A stretch of 28,622 nt of DNA, taken from positions 1 through 28,622 of the forward strand of contig JBDSND010000180.1 in NCBI GenBank assembly GCA_039915505.1, written 5' to 3'. The notes beneath the pieces are model-generated. The model did not search any database. It worked only from the letters and a program-made list of their open reading frames with translations, and was not told the origin of the DNA. Positions 1-8,810 of this stretch are shown piece by piece; within the stretch, counting starts at the first letter, position 1, and every line of letters begins with the position of its first letter. Source of the DNA: CAIWHR01 sp039915505 (GTDB lineage Bacteria > Pseudomonadota > Gammaproteobacteria > Burkholderiales > Casimicrobiaceae). Position numbers and translations under genes: made by a program.

Positions 1-9
1 GCCCTAGCC

Positions 10-777
10 CTAGCGGACCGCCTCCGCAGTCGCCGCCGCGACGCGGTTGCGCCCCGCCGCCTTGGCGTCGTAGAGCGCCCGATCAGCCCGGGCCAGGGCG
101 TGGTCGATGCTGCTGTCGCCGGTTTCCATGGATGCGACCCCGACACTTACCGTGACCACGGTTCCCGCAGGCAGGAAGGGAAACGTCGTCTCGGCACAGG
201 CGGTGCGCACGCGGTCGGCGAGCTCGCGGGCATGGACCGCGTCGGTCTCCGGCAGCAGGATCGCGAACTCCTCACCGCCCATCCGCCCCAGCCGGTCGGT
301 TCCCCGTAATAGCGCCTGCCACGCCGCAGCGAACTGCTGGAGCACGGCATCACCCGCCTCGTGGCCGTGCGCATCGTTGATGGCCTTGAAGTGGTCGATA
401 TCGACCGCCAGGACTGATAGCGGGCGCTCGTAGCGCGCCGCGCGGGTGAACTCCTGGCCTGCAGCGCCCATGAATCCGCGTCGATTGAGAGTCCCCGTGA
501 CGAGATCGGTGGTGGCGAGGCGGGCGAGCTCGAACTCCGAGGTGCGCACACTGCCCAGCGCAATGAACAGGATCGCGCCGATCAGGATGATTAGCAGCGA
601 CAGCACCAATGCCAGTCCGAACATGAGGGTGCGGGTACCCTCGAGGTCGCTATTGCCACGCGAGGACCACAACGCCACCCCCACCCACTGGTCGACCAGG
701 GCGACGGCGATCAGCACCAGCACCAGATAGCGGTGGCGTTGGGTGACGAGCGAAAGGTGGCGGAGGGCGCTATTCAT
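10..777 (-). CDS. Membrane-anchored GGDEF diguanylate cyclase
   Basis: Probably makes cyclic di-GMP from two GTP at the inner membrane. The N-terminal part has two hydrophobic segments (about residues 18-37 and 53-75) separated by a short loop, with no recognisable sensor domain. The C-terminal GGDEF domain carries an intact GGEEF active-site motif at about residues 167-171. An RGTD inhibitory site (RxxD) lies five residues before it, so the enzyme should be active and product-inhibited. Further GGDEF landmarks are DxLTGxxNRR-like DLVTGTLNRRG and DIDHFKAIND. I chose the start at 777. An upstream in-frame ATG at 804 would add nine residues, but it lies only 5 nt after the 3' end of the tRNA gene and has no Shine-Dalgarno. 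The gene ends with TAG near the window edge and is complete. The signal it senses cannot be told. Confidence 0.9.
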   Translation of the reverse strand: MNSALRHLSLVTQRHRYLVLVLIAVALVDQWVGVALWSSRGNSDLEGTRTLMFGLALVLSLLIILIGAILFIALGSVRTSEFELARLATTDLVTGTLNRRGFMGAAGQEFTRAARYERPLSVLAVDIDHFKAINDAHGHEAGDAVLQQFAAAWQALLRGTDRLGRMGGEEFAILLPETDAVHARELADRVRTACAETTFPFLPAGTVVTVSVGVASMETGDSSIDHALARADRALYDAKAAGRNRVAAATAEAVR

Positions 778-809
778 GGCGTTTGTGCGCAGGCTCCGGC
801 CCATGGGGC

Positions 810-883
810 TGGAGCGGGTGAAGGGAATCGAACCCTCGTCGTAAGCTTGGGAAGCTTCTGCTCTACCATTGAGCTACACCCGC
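810..883 (-). tRNA. tRNA-Gly (anticodon CCC)
   Basis: Read on the minus strand, the sequence folds as a cloverleaf. The acceptor GCGGGUG pairs with CACCCGC. The D arm is GCUC/GAGC. The anticodon loop UUCCCAA gives anticodon CCC, which reads GGG glycine codons. The T loop is UUCGAUU on a five-pair stem. Discriminator U is followed by a genomically encoded CCA (810-812). It closely resembles the E. coli tRNA-Gly(CCC). The outermost anticodon-stem pair is a G-A mismatch (27-43), which is mildly unusual. The diguanylate cyclase gene starts just downstream on the same strand, so the two may share a transcript. Confidence 0.95.
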
Positions 884-1189
884 ACAATCAAGAGTTTACA
901 ACAGGTCGACGCAGCCCTTGCGCGCGGATCCGCGAAAGGCCGCTGCATGAACGGCGACCACCCAGCAAGGTTCGACGGAGCGCCCGTGCTGCCAACCCGA
1001 AGACCGGTGCGTCGGTTGGCTTCGTTCGACACGTCGTTTCGAGGTGCGCGCAATCGACTATTCGACGCAGACGGCCACGGGCATCCGCGTCAGGGCGGCG
1101 GTGTATCATCGGGCACTTCGCGCAACACCCGACGTCACGCACGCGGGGAGTTTCCAGCGCAGCAATCCCTCATCACCAGCCTTGGCCCG
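884..1189. other. Intergenic region between tRNA-Gly and sulfotransferase gene
   Basis: This gap of 306 bases separates divergent transcription units: the tRNA (minus) and the sulfotransferases (plus). I see no gene. A stem-loop is present: GCCAACCCGA at 991-1000 pairs with TCGGTTGGC at 1012-1020, nine pairs with one bulged C and an 11-nt loop. It has no following T run. A TATCAT at about 1102-1107 could be a -10 box for the sulfotransferase gene, but no convincing -35 accompanies it. The sulfotransferase frame stays open upstream to about 869, overlapping the tRNA; that extension does not look like protein-coding sequence. Confidence 0.5.
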
Positions 1190-2002
1190 ATGGTGCTCGC
1201 GCCCCGCTCCGTTGCGCCCGCCGGCGTACATCCATTGCCTGCGACGGCGGCCGGCGCGCCCGCGGTCTGGCTGCTTTCCTATCCCAAGGCCGGCCGCACC
1301 TGGCTGCGCGCACTCATCGGCAAGGCGCTCGGGGCGCACTACGGCCTGCCCGAGGCGACCCTGCTCGACACGCCGGGACTCACCTTCGCTGCCGGCCTGC
1401 CGATCGCCGCGTTCGACCACGACCAAAGCGCCCTGATGACCGGCCTGCGCTGGCAGGACCTGCCGACCGACCGCAGCGCGTATCGCGGCAAGCGCGTGCT
1501 ACTGCTCGGTCGCGACGTGCGCGACAATCTGGTCTCGGCGTACTTCCAGGCAACGCGGCGGATCCATGTATTCGACGGTCCGCTGGCCGATTTCATCCGC
1601 CACGAGCGCTATGGCGTCGACAAGATCCTCGCGTTCTATCGCATCTGGGCGAGGAGTCGCCACGTCCCCGATGCGTTCGTGTTCGTGCGCTACGAGGAGC
1701 TGCACCGCGATGCCGCCGGTACGCTCGCCCGGGTCCTGGACTTCATGGGCGCCGACGCGTCGCCCGCCGCGATCGATGCGGCCGTCGACTTCTGTCGCTT
1801 CGAGAACCTGCAGAAGGCCGAGCGCGAGGATCGTTTCCAGCACGATGCGCTGCGGCCCGGCGATCGCGCCGATCCGGAGACGTTCAAGGTACGCAAGGGC
1901 AAGGTGGGCAATTTCGTGGAATACATGTCGGCCGAGGACATCGCGTTCGTCGATGCAGCGATCGCTGCGCGCGGCTGCGAGTTCACCGTCGCCCCGGGCT
2001 GA
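1190..2002 (+). CDS. Sulfotransferase domain protein (first of a pair)
   Basis: A 270-residue protein of the PAPS-dependent sulfotransferase family, which moves a sulfuryl group from 3'-phosphoadenosine 5'-phosphosulfate to an alcohol or amine acceptor. The 5'-phosphosulfate loop is SYPKAGRTWLR at about residues 30-40. The 3'-phosphate motif is GRDVRDNLVSAYF at about 107-119. The late PAPS-binding motif is RKGKVGNF at about 235-242, close to the family RKGxxGxW/F. The acceptor is unknown. No signal peptide or membrane segment is evident, so it is probably cytosolic. The start at 1190 gives the usual domain length, but no good Shine-Dalgarno lies directly before it; a GGGGAG sits about 40 nt upstream. 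The frame is open further upstream, so the start is the weakest part of the call. A second sulfotransferase follows after 56 nt. Confidence 0.82.
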   Translation: MVLAPRSVAPAGVHPLPATAAGAPAVWLLSYPKAGRTWLRALIGKALGAHYGLPEATLLDTPGLTFAAGLPIAAFDHDQSALMTGLRWQDLPTDRSAYRGKRVLLLGRDVRDNLVSAYFQATRRIHVFDGPLADFIRHERYGVDKILAFYRIWARSRHVPDAFVFVRYEELHRDAAGTLARVLDFMGADASPAAIDAAVDFCRFENLQKAEREDRFQHDALRPGDRADPETFKVRKGKVGNFVEYMSAEDIAFVDAAIAARGCEFTVAPG

Positions 2003-2058
2003 AGTCTTCGGCGCGACTGCATTGCCGCGGGCTCCGCGGCGCTTGCTCCCTGGAACCT

Positions 2059-2934
2059 ATGGCAACGACCCCCCTGGTTTTCGTGTTAGGCACAGGCCGG
2101 TGCGGCACCCACACCACCTGGAAGATCTTCGAGTCCCTGCCACGCACCTTGAGCCTCCACGAGGGCACCGGGGTGGTGCGGCAGGGCCCCCCGGAGACCG
2201 TCGGCAGGAAGATCGTGCTGGGCTGCATGCCGGAGGTGAACGCCTACCTCTATCACGCCGGCAACGAGGGCGTGTTCCACCGGACCTTCGATCCGGATCC
2301 CGAAATGATGGGAATGCTGGGCCGCTCGTTCGGCGAGCGGCGCAAGCTCGTCGAATGGTGCGAGAAGCACGGCGTTGCCCTCTGCCTTTCCAACCCGTTC
2401 GCCTACAACCTGGCGACGTACCTGCATCGCACGTATCCGCATGCCAAGTTCATCCACCTGGTGCGGGACGGTTACGCGTGCGTGCGTTCGTGGTCGCGGC
2501 GCCAGTCGACCTATCCCGATCGCCTTCCCGATCTCGATGCCGTCGGGTGGATCCTGGCGAAGCCGGTCCCATTCGCCTCCGACCCCTTCCACGCGGTATG
2601 GGCGAACTTCACTCGGGTCGAGCGGATCAGCTGGTTCTGGGCCCATGTCAACGCCAACATCCTGGATCGCTTCGCGACGATTCCGGAGGAGAGCAGGCGC
2701 GTGGTGCGCATCGAGGACCTCAACGCGGCCACCCTGCCCGATCTCCTGGCGTTTTGCGGACTGCCGGCCGCCTTCGCCGCCGACGCGCTTCGCGCCCACG
2801 ACCCCTCGGCCGGCCCGGCGATCGAATGGACCGACGAGAATGTCGCCCGATTCAACGCGATCGCAGGACCGATGATGGAGCGATTGGGCTATCCCGTCCG
2901 CCGCGCGCCGCAATCCGGGGCATGGGCCGCGTGA
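2059..2934 (+). CDS. Sulfotransferase family protein (second of a pair)
   Basis: A 291-residue protein with a sulfotransferase-like nucleotide-binding fold. The phosphate loop is GTGRCGTHTTW at about residues 11-21, and the 3'-phosphate motif is LVRDGYACVRSW at about 134-145. The sequence between and after these does not resemble its neighbour at 1190-2002 beyond the fold motifs. It is therefore a different subfamily (the GTGRSGT-type P-loop) and not a recent duplicate. The ATG at 2059 has a GGA seven bases upstream. The frame is open far upstream (to 733), but that part runs through the tRNA and the first sulfotransferase in another frame and was left out. The two genes are probably co-transcribed (56 nt apart). 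No sulfate activation or glycan genes are nearby, so the acceptor cannot be inferred. Confidence 0.78.
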   Translation: MATTPLVFVLGTGRCGTHTTWKIFESLPRTLSLHEGTGVVRQGPPETVGRKIVLGCMPEVNAYLYHAGNEGVFHRTFDPDPEMMGMLGRSFGERRKLVEWCEKHGVALCLSNPFAYNLATYLHRTYPHAKFIHLVRDGYACVRSWSRRQSTYPDRLPDLDAVGWILAKPVPFASDPFHAVWANFTRVERISWFWAHVNANILDRFATIPEESRRVVRIEDLNAATLPDLLAFCGLPAAFAADALRAHDPSAGPAIEWTDENVARFNAIAGPMMERLGYPVRRAPQSGAWAA

Positions 2935-2941
2935 ACCTGGA

Positions 2942-2969
2942 TTGCGACCTCTCGACGGTGCTGTAAACT
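2942..2969 (+). promoter_or_regulatory. Putative sigma-70 promoter of thiC
   Basis: TTGCGA (2942-2947) and TAAACT (2964-2969) are spaced by 16 bases. They lie about 10 bases before the TPP aptamer, where the thiC leader must start. The fit to consensus is moderate; the placement is the main argument. Confidence 0.45.
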
Positions 2970-2978
2970 CCCCCTTTG

Positions 2979-3103
2979 CGCTAGGGGTCCTGGCGGCAGC
3001 GGCAGGTGTGCGGTCCACCGGAGTGGCGCGCGCCGCCGACCAAGCCGCCGGGTGAGATCACACCCTTGGTACCTGTGCGGATAATGCCGGCTCAGGGAAG
3101 CGT
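2979..3103 (+). promoter_or_regulatory. TPP riboswitch (THI element) in thiC leader
   Basis: The conserved THI-box blocks are present in order. They are AGGGGTCC near 2983-2990, then a long GC-rich P3 arm, GGTGAGATCACACCC near 3051-3065, TTGGTACCTG, GCGGATAATGCCGG at 3077-3090, and CAGGGAAGCG at 3093-3102. The closing helix P1 can form between CGCT (2979-2982) and AGCG (3099-3102). The usual CUGAGA reads GUGAGA here. The position expected to face it in the 5' GGGGUG block is C instead of G, which looks like a compensated base-pair swap and not damage. Binding of thiamin pyrophosphate should lower thiC expression. Confidence 0.93.
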
Positions 3104-3123
3104 GCAGCACCCACTTCCCGCCC

Positions 3124-3153
3124 GCTCTCCGCATGCCGCTTTTGCTGGAGAGC
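3124..3153 (+). promoter_or_regulatory. Hairpin sequestering the thiC ribosome binding site
   Basis: GCTCTCC (3124-3130) is perfectly complementary to GGAGAGC (3147-3153), with a 16-nt loop. The right arm contains the thiC Shine-Dalgarno GGAG, three bases before the ATG at 3156. This suggests that the riboswitch controls translation initiation. A second possible hairpin pairs GGGAAG (3095-3100), inside the aptamer's 3' edge, with CTTCCC (3114-3119). It would compete with P1 and may be the ligand-free alternative. No T run is present, so a transcription terminator is less likely. Confidence 0.6.
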
Positions 3154-3155
3154 CT

Positions 3156-5039
<1,884 letters not shown>

Positions 5040-5050
5040 TCCTAGTGTCG

Positions 5051-5103
5051 GAGCGTCGCGTAGCGAGGCCTGAGCGATTGGTCCGGGTTATGCCGCGACG
5101 CTC
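5051..5103. repeat. Perfect 10-bp inverted repeat downstream of thiC
   Basis: GAGCGTCGCG (5051-5060) and CGCGACGCTC (5094-5103) are exact reverse complements separated by 33 nt. They begin 12 bases after the thiC stop. The position suggests a 3'-end structure for the thiC transcript, but there is no T tract after the right arm, so it is not a canonical intrinsic terminator. The remaining bases up to the P450 start at 5277 show no gene. Confidence 0.6.
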
Positions 5104-5276
5104 AACACGCATCTTGCAGGATGCCAACGGATCGCACGCTTGCCGCGGGTGCGCGCACCAATCGTCGAAAGACTCCTGCCCCGGCGACGCGTAGGGCTCG
5201 CCTTCGATGCCCACGCCCTTGCCGGGAACGCCTCGATGTTGACGCCCGAAATATCGTCGGCCGGGCAGCCGCGTCC

Positions 5277-6521
5277 ATGAGCGCCACCAACGTCTTTCCC
5301 CCAGAGCGGGCGCGCGTAGCCGCGACGGAATTCGACCTCGCGCACCTGCCAGCGGACTTCCACGCTAACCCTTATCGGTACTACCACGCCCTGCGGGACC
5401 ACTGCCCGGTCAAGGCGATGCCGGACGGCTCGTGGTTCCTCACCCGATACGACGACATCCTGCCGGTCTATCGCGACCCGAAGAGGTTCTCGTCCGACAA
5501 GAAGCTGGAGTTCGGGCCAAAGTACGGGCCGACGCCGCTTTTCGAGCACCACACCACCAGCCTGGTGTTCAACGATCCACCGTTGCACACCCGCGTGCGG
5601 CGGGCGATCGTCGGTGCGCTTTCCCAGCGCCACATCGCGGCGATGGAGCCCGGACTGGTGACGCTGGTGGACCGCCTGCTCGACGACCTCGAAGGGAATG
5701 ACGACGTCGATTTGATCGACGGCTTCGCGGGGGCGGTCCCGGTGCAAATCATCGGCAATCTTCTTGGCGTGCCGCACCAAGATCGCGGCCCGCTGCGCGG
5801 CTGGTCGCTTGCGATCCTGGGCGCGCTGGAGCCAGTCGTGTCGCCGGAGCGCGCCGCCGCCGGCAATCGCGCCGTGACCGAGTTCCTGGCGTACCTGCGC
5901 GAACTGGTGGCGGATCGTCGCAACCGCCCAGGCGATCCAGCCGCCGACGTGCTCACCCGACTCATCCAGGGCGAAACGGGCGAGCCGCCGCTCTCCGAAA
6001 TCGAGCTCCTGCACCAGTGCGTGTTCCTGCTCAATGCCGGCCACGAGACCACCACCAATCTCATCGGCAACGCAGCGCATGCCTTGACCGAGTGGCCAGG
6101 CGAGCGCGCCCGCCTCGTCGCCCAACCGGCGCTGATCGAGTCCGCCGTCGAGGAGTTCCTGCGTTTCGAAAGCAGCAACCAGCTGGGCAATCGCATCACG
6201 ACATGTCCGGTCGCGATCGGCGCGACCGAGCTCCCGGCACACGCCCGCATCACACTGTGCATCGGTGCCGCCAATCGCGATCCGCAACAGTTTCCCGATC
6301 CCGATCGGCTGGACCTCGGCCGCACGCCGAATCGCCATGTCGCCTTCGGCTTCGGTATCCACACCTGTGCCGGGCTCAACCTCGCGCGCTTGGAAGGCAG
6401 GATTGCCATCGGCGCGCTGCTCGCACGCTTTCCCGACTATGCCCTTGCGGGAACCCCGGTGCGTGGTGGACGGGCCCGCTTCCGCGGCTTTGCCCATCTG
6501 CCCGTCAAGCTCGCGCCCTGA
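5277..6521 (+). CDS. Cytochrome P450 (soluble bacterial type)
   Basis: A 414-residue heme monooxygenase; P450s insert one oxygen atom from O2 into an organic substrate using electrons from a ferredoxin or similar partner. The hallmarks are all present. The oxygen-activation helix has AGHETT (254-259), the ExxR pair is Glu293/Arg296 (EEFLRF), and the heme-binding loop FGFGIHTCAG has the ligand Cys364. There is no membrane anchor, so it should be cytosolic, as in class I bacterial CYPs. The ATG at 5277 gives the usual N-terminus; the frame is open to 5121 but that extension is arginine-rich and unconvincing. No ferredoxin or reductase gene is adjacent, so electrons must come from elsewhere. The substrate is unknown. 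The next gene, a periplasmic binding protein, starts 63 nt downstream on the same strand. Confidence 0.95.
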   Translation: MSATNVFPPERARVAATEFDLAHLPADFHANPYRYYHALRDHCPVKAMPDGSWFLTRYDDILPVYRDPKRFSSDKKLEFGPKYGPTPLFEHHTTSLVFNDPPLHTRVRRAIVGALSQRHIAAMEPGLVTLVDRLLDDLEGNDDVDLIDGFAGAVPVQIIGNLLGVPHQDRGPLRGWSLAILGALEPVVSPERAAAGNRAVTEFLAYLRELVADRRNRPGDPAADVLTRLIQGETGEPPLSEIELLHQCVFLLNAGHETTTNLIGNAAHALTEWPGERARLVAQPALIESAVEEFLRFESSNQLGNRITTCPVAIGATELPAHARITLCIGAANRDPQQFPDPDRLDLGRTPNRHVAFGFGIHTCAGLNLARLEGRIAIGALLARFPDYALAGTPVRGGRARFRGFAHLPVKLAP

Positions 6522-6584
6522 CGTAGAATCGGCCGCTCGTGGCGTAATCGAGCGCCTACCCTGCAACGATTCAGGAGGACGACG

Positions 6585-7733
6585 ATGAAGGGTTTGCTGA
6601 CTGCCGCATGCGCGGCCGGGTTGATGTGGGCGACGGCTCCCGCGGTCGCGCAAGTGAAGATCGGCGTCACCGTGTCGGCGACCGGTCCCGCCGCGTCCCT
6701 TGGCATTCCGGAGCGCAACACGATTCCGCTATGCCCCAAGAATGCCGGCAACACCACGATCGAGTACCTAGTGCTCGACGATGCCTCCGATACCACCGCG
6801 GCGGTGCAGAACACCCGCAAGCTCATTAGCGAGAGCAAGGTCGACGCCCTGATCGGCTCCACGACCACGCCCAACTCCCTCGCCATGATCGAGGTATTCG
6901 GCGAAGCGGAAACGCCGGCGATCTCGCTCGCGTCGTCGGTGCGGATCATCGAGCCGGTCGACGGCAAGCGGGTATGGTCGTTCAAGACGCCCCAGACCGA
7001 TGTGATGATGGCCGCGGCGATCCTGGAGCACGCTTCGGCGCACGGCGTGAAATCGCTCGGCTACGTCGGCTTTTCCGATGCGCTCGGGGAGGCGTTCTTC
7101 GCCGAGGTCGAGAAGGCCGCCAAGGCGCGCAACATTCCACTGGTCGCCAACGAGCGCTTCGCGCCCAAGGACACCAGTGTCACCGGCCAGGCGCTCAAGC
7201 TGATCGCGGCCAAGCCCGATGCAGTGATCATCGGCGCATCCGGAACGCCGGCTGCGCTGCCTGCCGCCACCCTTGCGCAGAACGGCTTCAAGGGCAAGCT
7301 CTACTTCAACCACGGTGTCGCCAACAACGATTTCCTGCGAGTCGGCGGCAAGGACGTAGAAGGCGCCTTCGTGCCGGCGAGCCCGGTGATCGTCGCCGGC
7401 CAGCTACCCGACGGCCATCCCGCCAAGAAGCGGGCGATCGAATACACCCGCCTGTACGAGTCGGCGCAAGGCACCGGCACGGTGTCGGCATTCGGCTCCT
7501 ACACCTGGGACGCGTGCCTCATCCTCGTCAACGCCATTCCCACGGCGCTCAAGTCGGGCAAGCCGGGGACGGCCGAGTTTCGCCGCGCGCTGCGCGATGC
7601 CATCGAGGGCACCAGGAATCTCGAGGTCAGCAATGGCGCGGTCAACATGTCCAAGACCGATCACCTCGGCCTCGATGCCCGGGCGCGGGTCATGACCCAG
7701 GTCCAGGGCGGCAAGTGGGTCCTGCAGCCCTGA
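6585..7733 (+). CDS. Liv-type ABC transporter substrate-binding protein
   Basis: A 382-residue periplasmic binding protein of the branched-chain amino acid (LivJ/LivK, type I fold) family. It starts with a signal peptide ending about AVAQ (residues 20-23). Next come the family's opening strand (KIGVTVSATGPAASLG), the YLVLDDASDTTAAVQN block and DALIGSTTTPNS. The start at 6585 is supported by a strong AGGAGG at 6573-6578. No Liv permease or ATPase genes follow, so this is an orphan component that presumably delivers to a transporter encoded elsewhere. Liv-type proteins bind many ligands besides amino acids, including aromatic acids, amides and short carboxylates, so the ligand is open. A TAGAAT at 6524-6529 may be a -10 box for its own promoter. 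Confidence 0.92.
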   Translation: MKGLLTAACAAGLMWATAPAVAQVKIGVTVSATGPAASLGIPERNTIPLCPKNAGNTTIEYLVLDDASDTTAAVQNTRKLISESKVDALIGSTTTPNSLAMIEVFGEAETPAISLASSVRIIEPVDGKRVWSFKTPQTDVMMAAAILEHASAHGVKSLGYVGFSDALGEAFFAEVEKAAKARNIPLVANERFAPKDTSVTGQALKLIAAKPDAVIIGASGTPAALPAATLAQNGFKGKLYFNHGVANNDFLRVGGKDVEGAFVPASPVIVAGQLPDGHPAKKRAIEYTRLYESAQGTGTVSAFGSYTWDACLILVNAIPTALKSGKPGTAEFRRALRDAIEGTRNLEVSNGAVNMSKTDHLGLDARARVMTQVQGGKWVLQP

Positions 7734-7924
7734 GCGACTGAACGCGGCGTTGCGGTGGATCGCGTATGCGCCCGGCGGTGGCCGTATCGCCCGAAGCGGG
7801 GCATCATGGTCTCGCGGTCTGCGCTCAACTCGCTCAGGCGCTGCGCGCACCACATCCCCGTCCTGCACGACCTGCCTGCGCCTAACCCCGCATCCCTGCC
7901 GCACAACGACGAGGAAACGCCCCC

Positions 7925-8482
7925 ATGAAACGTCTTTTTCCCCTGCTCGCAGCTGCCGTCCTCGCCACGTCCGCGCGCGCCGCGGGGCCTTTCGGCCTGA
8001 CCAGCAAGGAGGTGACGCACAAAGGCACCGTTCGCGAGCAACAGGTGTACGACGGTTTCGGTTGCGCGGGCGCGAACATTTCACCGTCGCTCGCGTGGAG
8101 CAACCCACCGGCCGGCGCGAAGAGCTTTGCGATCACCGTGTTCGACCCGGACGCGCCATCGGGCAGCGGCTGGTGGCACTGGGTCGTGTTCAACATTCCG
8201 GCAAGCACCCGTTCGCTCCCCGCCGGAGCCGGTGATCCGGCGAGTGGCAAGGTCCCTGCCGAGGCCATCCAGTCCCGCACCGACTTCGGCAAGCCCGGAT
8301 ATGGCGGCCCTTGCCCGCCGCAAGGCGACCGGCCGCATCGCTACACCTTCACCGTGCACGCCCTCAAGGTCGAACGGCTGGACGGCGTCGACGAGAACGC
8401 GTCCGGGGCGATGCTGGGGTTCATGATCAATGCAAACCAGATCGGCAAGGCGAGCATCCAGGCCACGTACGGCCGCAAGTAG
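7925..8482 (+). CDS. YbhB/YbcL family PEBP-like protein, exported
   Basis: A 185-residue protein of the phosphatidylethanolamine-binding (PEBP, Raf kinase inhibitor-like) family. A signal peptide covers about residues 1-19 (hydrophobic core then SARAAG), so the mature protein should be periplasmic. The family motifs are FDPDAPSGSGWWHWVVFNIP in the first half, then GKPGYGGPCPP and the HRYTFTVHAL strand in the second. They outline the anion-binding pocket. The bacterial role is not well defined; no kinase partner is implied. The start at 7925 has GAGGAAA about ten bases upstream. It stands alone: about 190 bases lie before it and 328 after it. No terminator with a T tract is visible. Confidence 0.93.
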   Translation: MKRLFPLLAAAVLATSARAAGPFGLTSKEVTHKGTVREQQVYDGFGCAGANISPSLAWSNPPAGAKSFAITVFDPDAPSGSGWWHWVVFNIPASTRSLPAGAGDPASGKVPAEAIQSRTDFGKPGYGGPCPPQGDRPHRYTFTVHALKVERLDGVDENASGAMLGFMINANQIGKASIQATYGRK

Positions 8483-8810
8483 GTCTACGCTTTCCGCCAC
8501 GGCGCGATGAGCGATACCGACGCTCGCGATCTTCCTACCTGCACGGCGCCACGCTGCTCGCCCTCGGGTCGCGCGACCTGCCGCCCCTCGGGGCGATCCC
8601 GACCGGAGCAAGACAGCCGTGCGTGTCGCCGCACGGCGCGCGAGGTATCAGTCCGCAGCCTCGAACTTGTGATGGTGGCTGTTTGCTTGCTCCACCGGCA
8701 AAAGTCAGGTGGTATGGCTCACGACATGAGCCACCACCCCAGGTAAGCTTCCGTAATGGATCGCATCGGCTGGGCCGTGACGTCCTGACTTCCCCACGGA
8801 CGCCCAAGCG
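8483..8810. other. Inverted-repeat-rich intergenic region upstream of recC
   Basis: These 328 bases hold no convincing protein gene. Several hairpins are visible. GAGCG/CGCTC at 8509-8525 has a 7-nt loop. A perfect 8-pair stem GCCGTGCG/CGCACGGC spans 8616-8637 with a 6-nt loop. A 12-pair stem with a 2-nt bulge spans 8708-8738. The first may end the PEBP transcript, though no T run follows. The recCBD promoter should lie here, but I cannot point to a good -35/-10 pair. The structure nearest recC is listed separately. Confidence 0.55.
8673..8738 (+). promoter_or_regulatory. Candidate alternative-pairing RNA element upstream of recC
   Basis: Four short blocks alternate in complementarity: GGTGG (8674-8678), CCACC (8692-8696), GGTGG (8708-8712) and CCACC (8734-8738). 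The 3' hairpin is the strongest local fold: GGTGG plus TGGCTCA (8715-8721) pair with TGAGCCA (8727-8733) plus CCACC, closing a 5-nt loop. A competing pairing is TGGTGGCT (8673-8680) with AGCCACCA (8729-8736), eight perfect pairs that would break that hairpin. Mutually exclusive helices are typical of regulatory leaders. The element ends about 70 bases before the recC start. No known riboswitch class is recognised. It could also be a protein-binding DNA site. Confidence 0.35.

Noticed and set aside
733..2058. Long in-frame extension ahead of the second sulfotransferase (open from 733)
   Set aside because: It runs through the tRNA gene and the first sulfotransferase in another frame and is arginine/alanine-rich, typical of a GC-rich shadow frame. 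The ATG at 2059 fits the domain start and has a ribosome binding site.
5121..5276. 52-residue upstream extension of the P450
   Set aside because: Arginine-rich and low in similarity to P450 N-termini; the ATG at 5277 gives a standard length.
5663..5670. E. coli Chi octamer GCTGGTGG inside the P450 gene
   Set aside because: One occurrence in a GC-rich sequence is expected by chance, and the Chi sequence of this organism is unknown.
8708..8738. Guanidine-II (mini-ykkC) riboswitch from an ACGA-containing loop
   Set aside because: The class needs two small hairpins with ACGR tetraloops closed by C-G; here there is one hairpin, a five-base loop with different closing pairs, and recC is not a guanidine-related gene.
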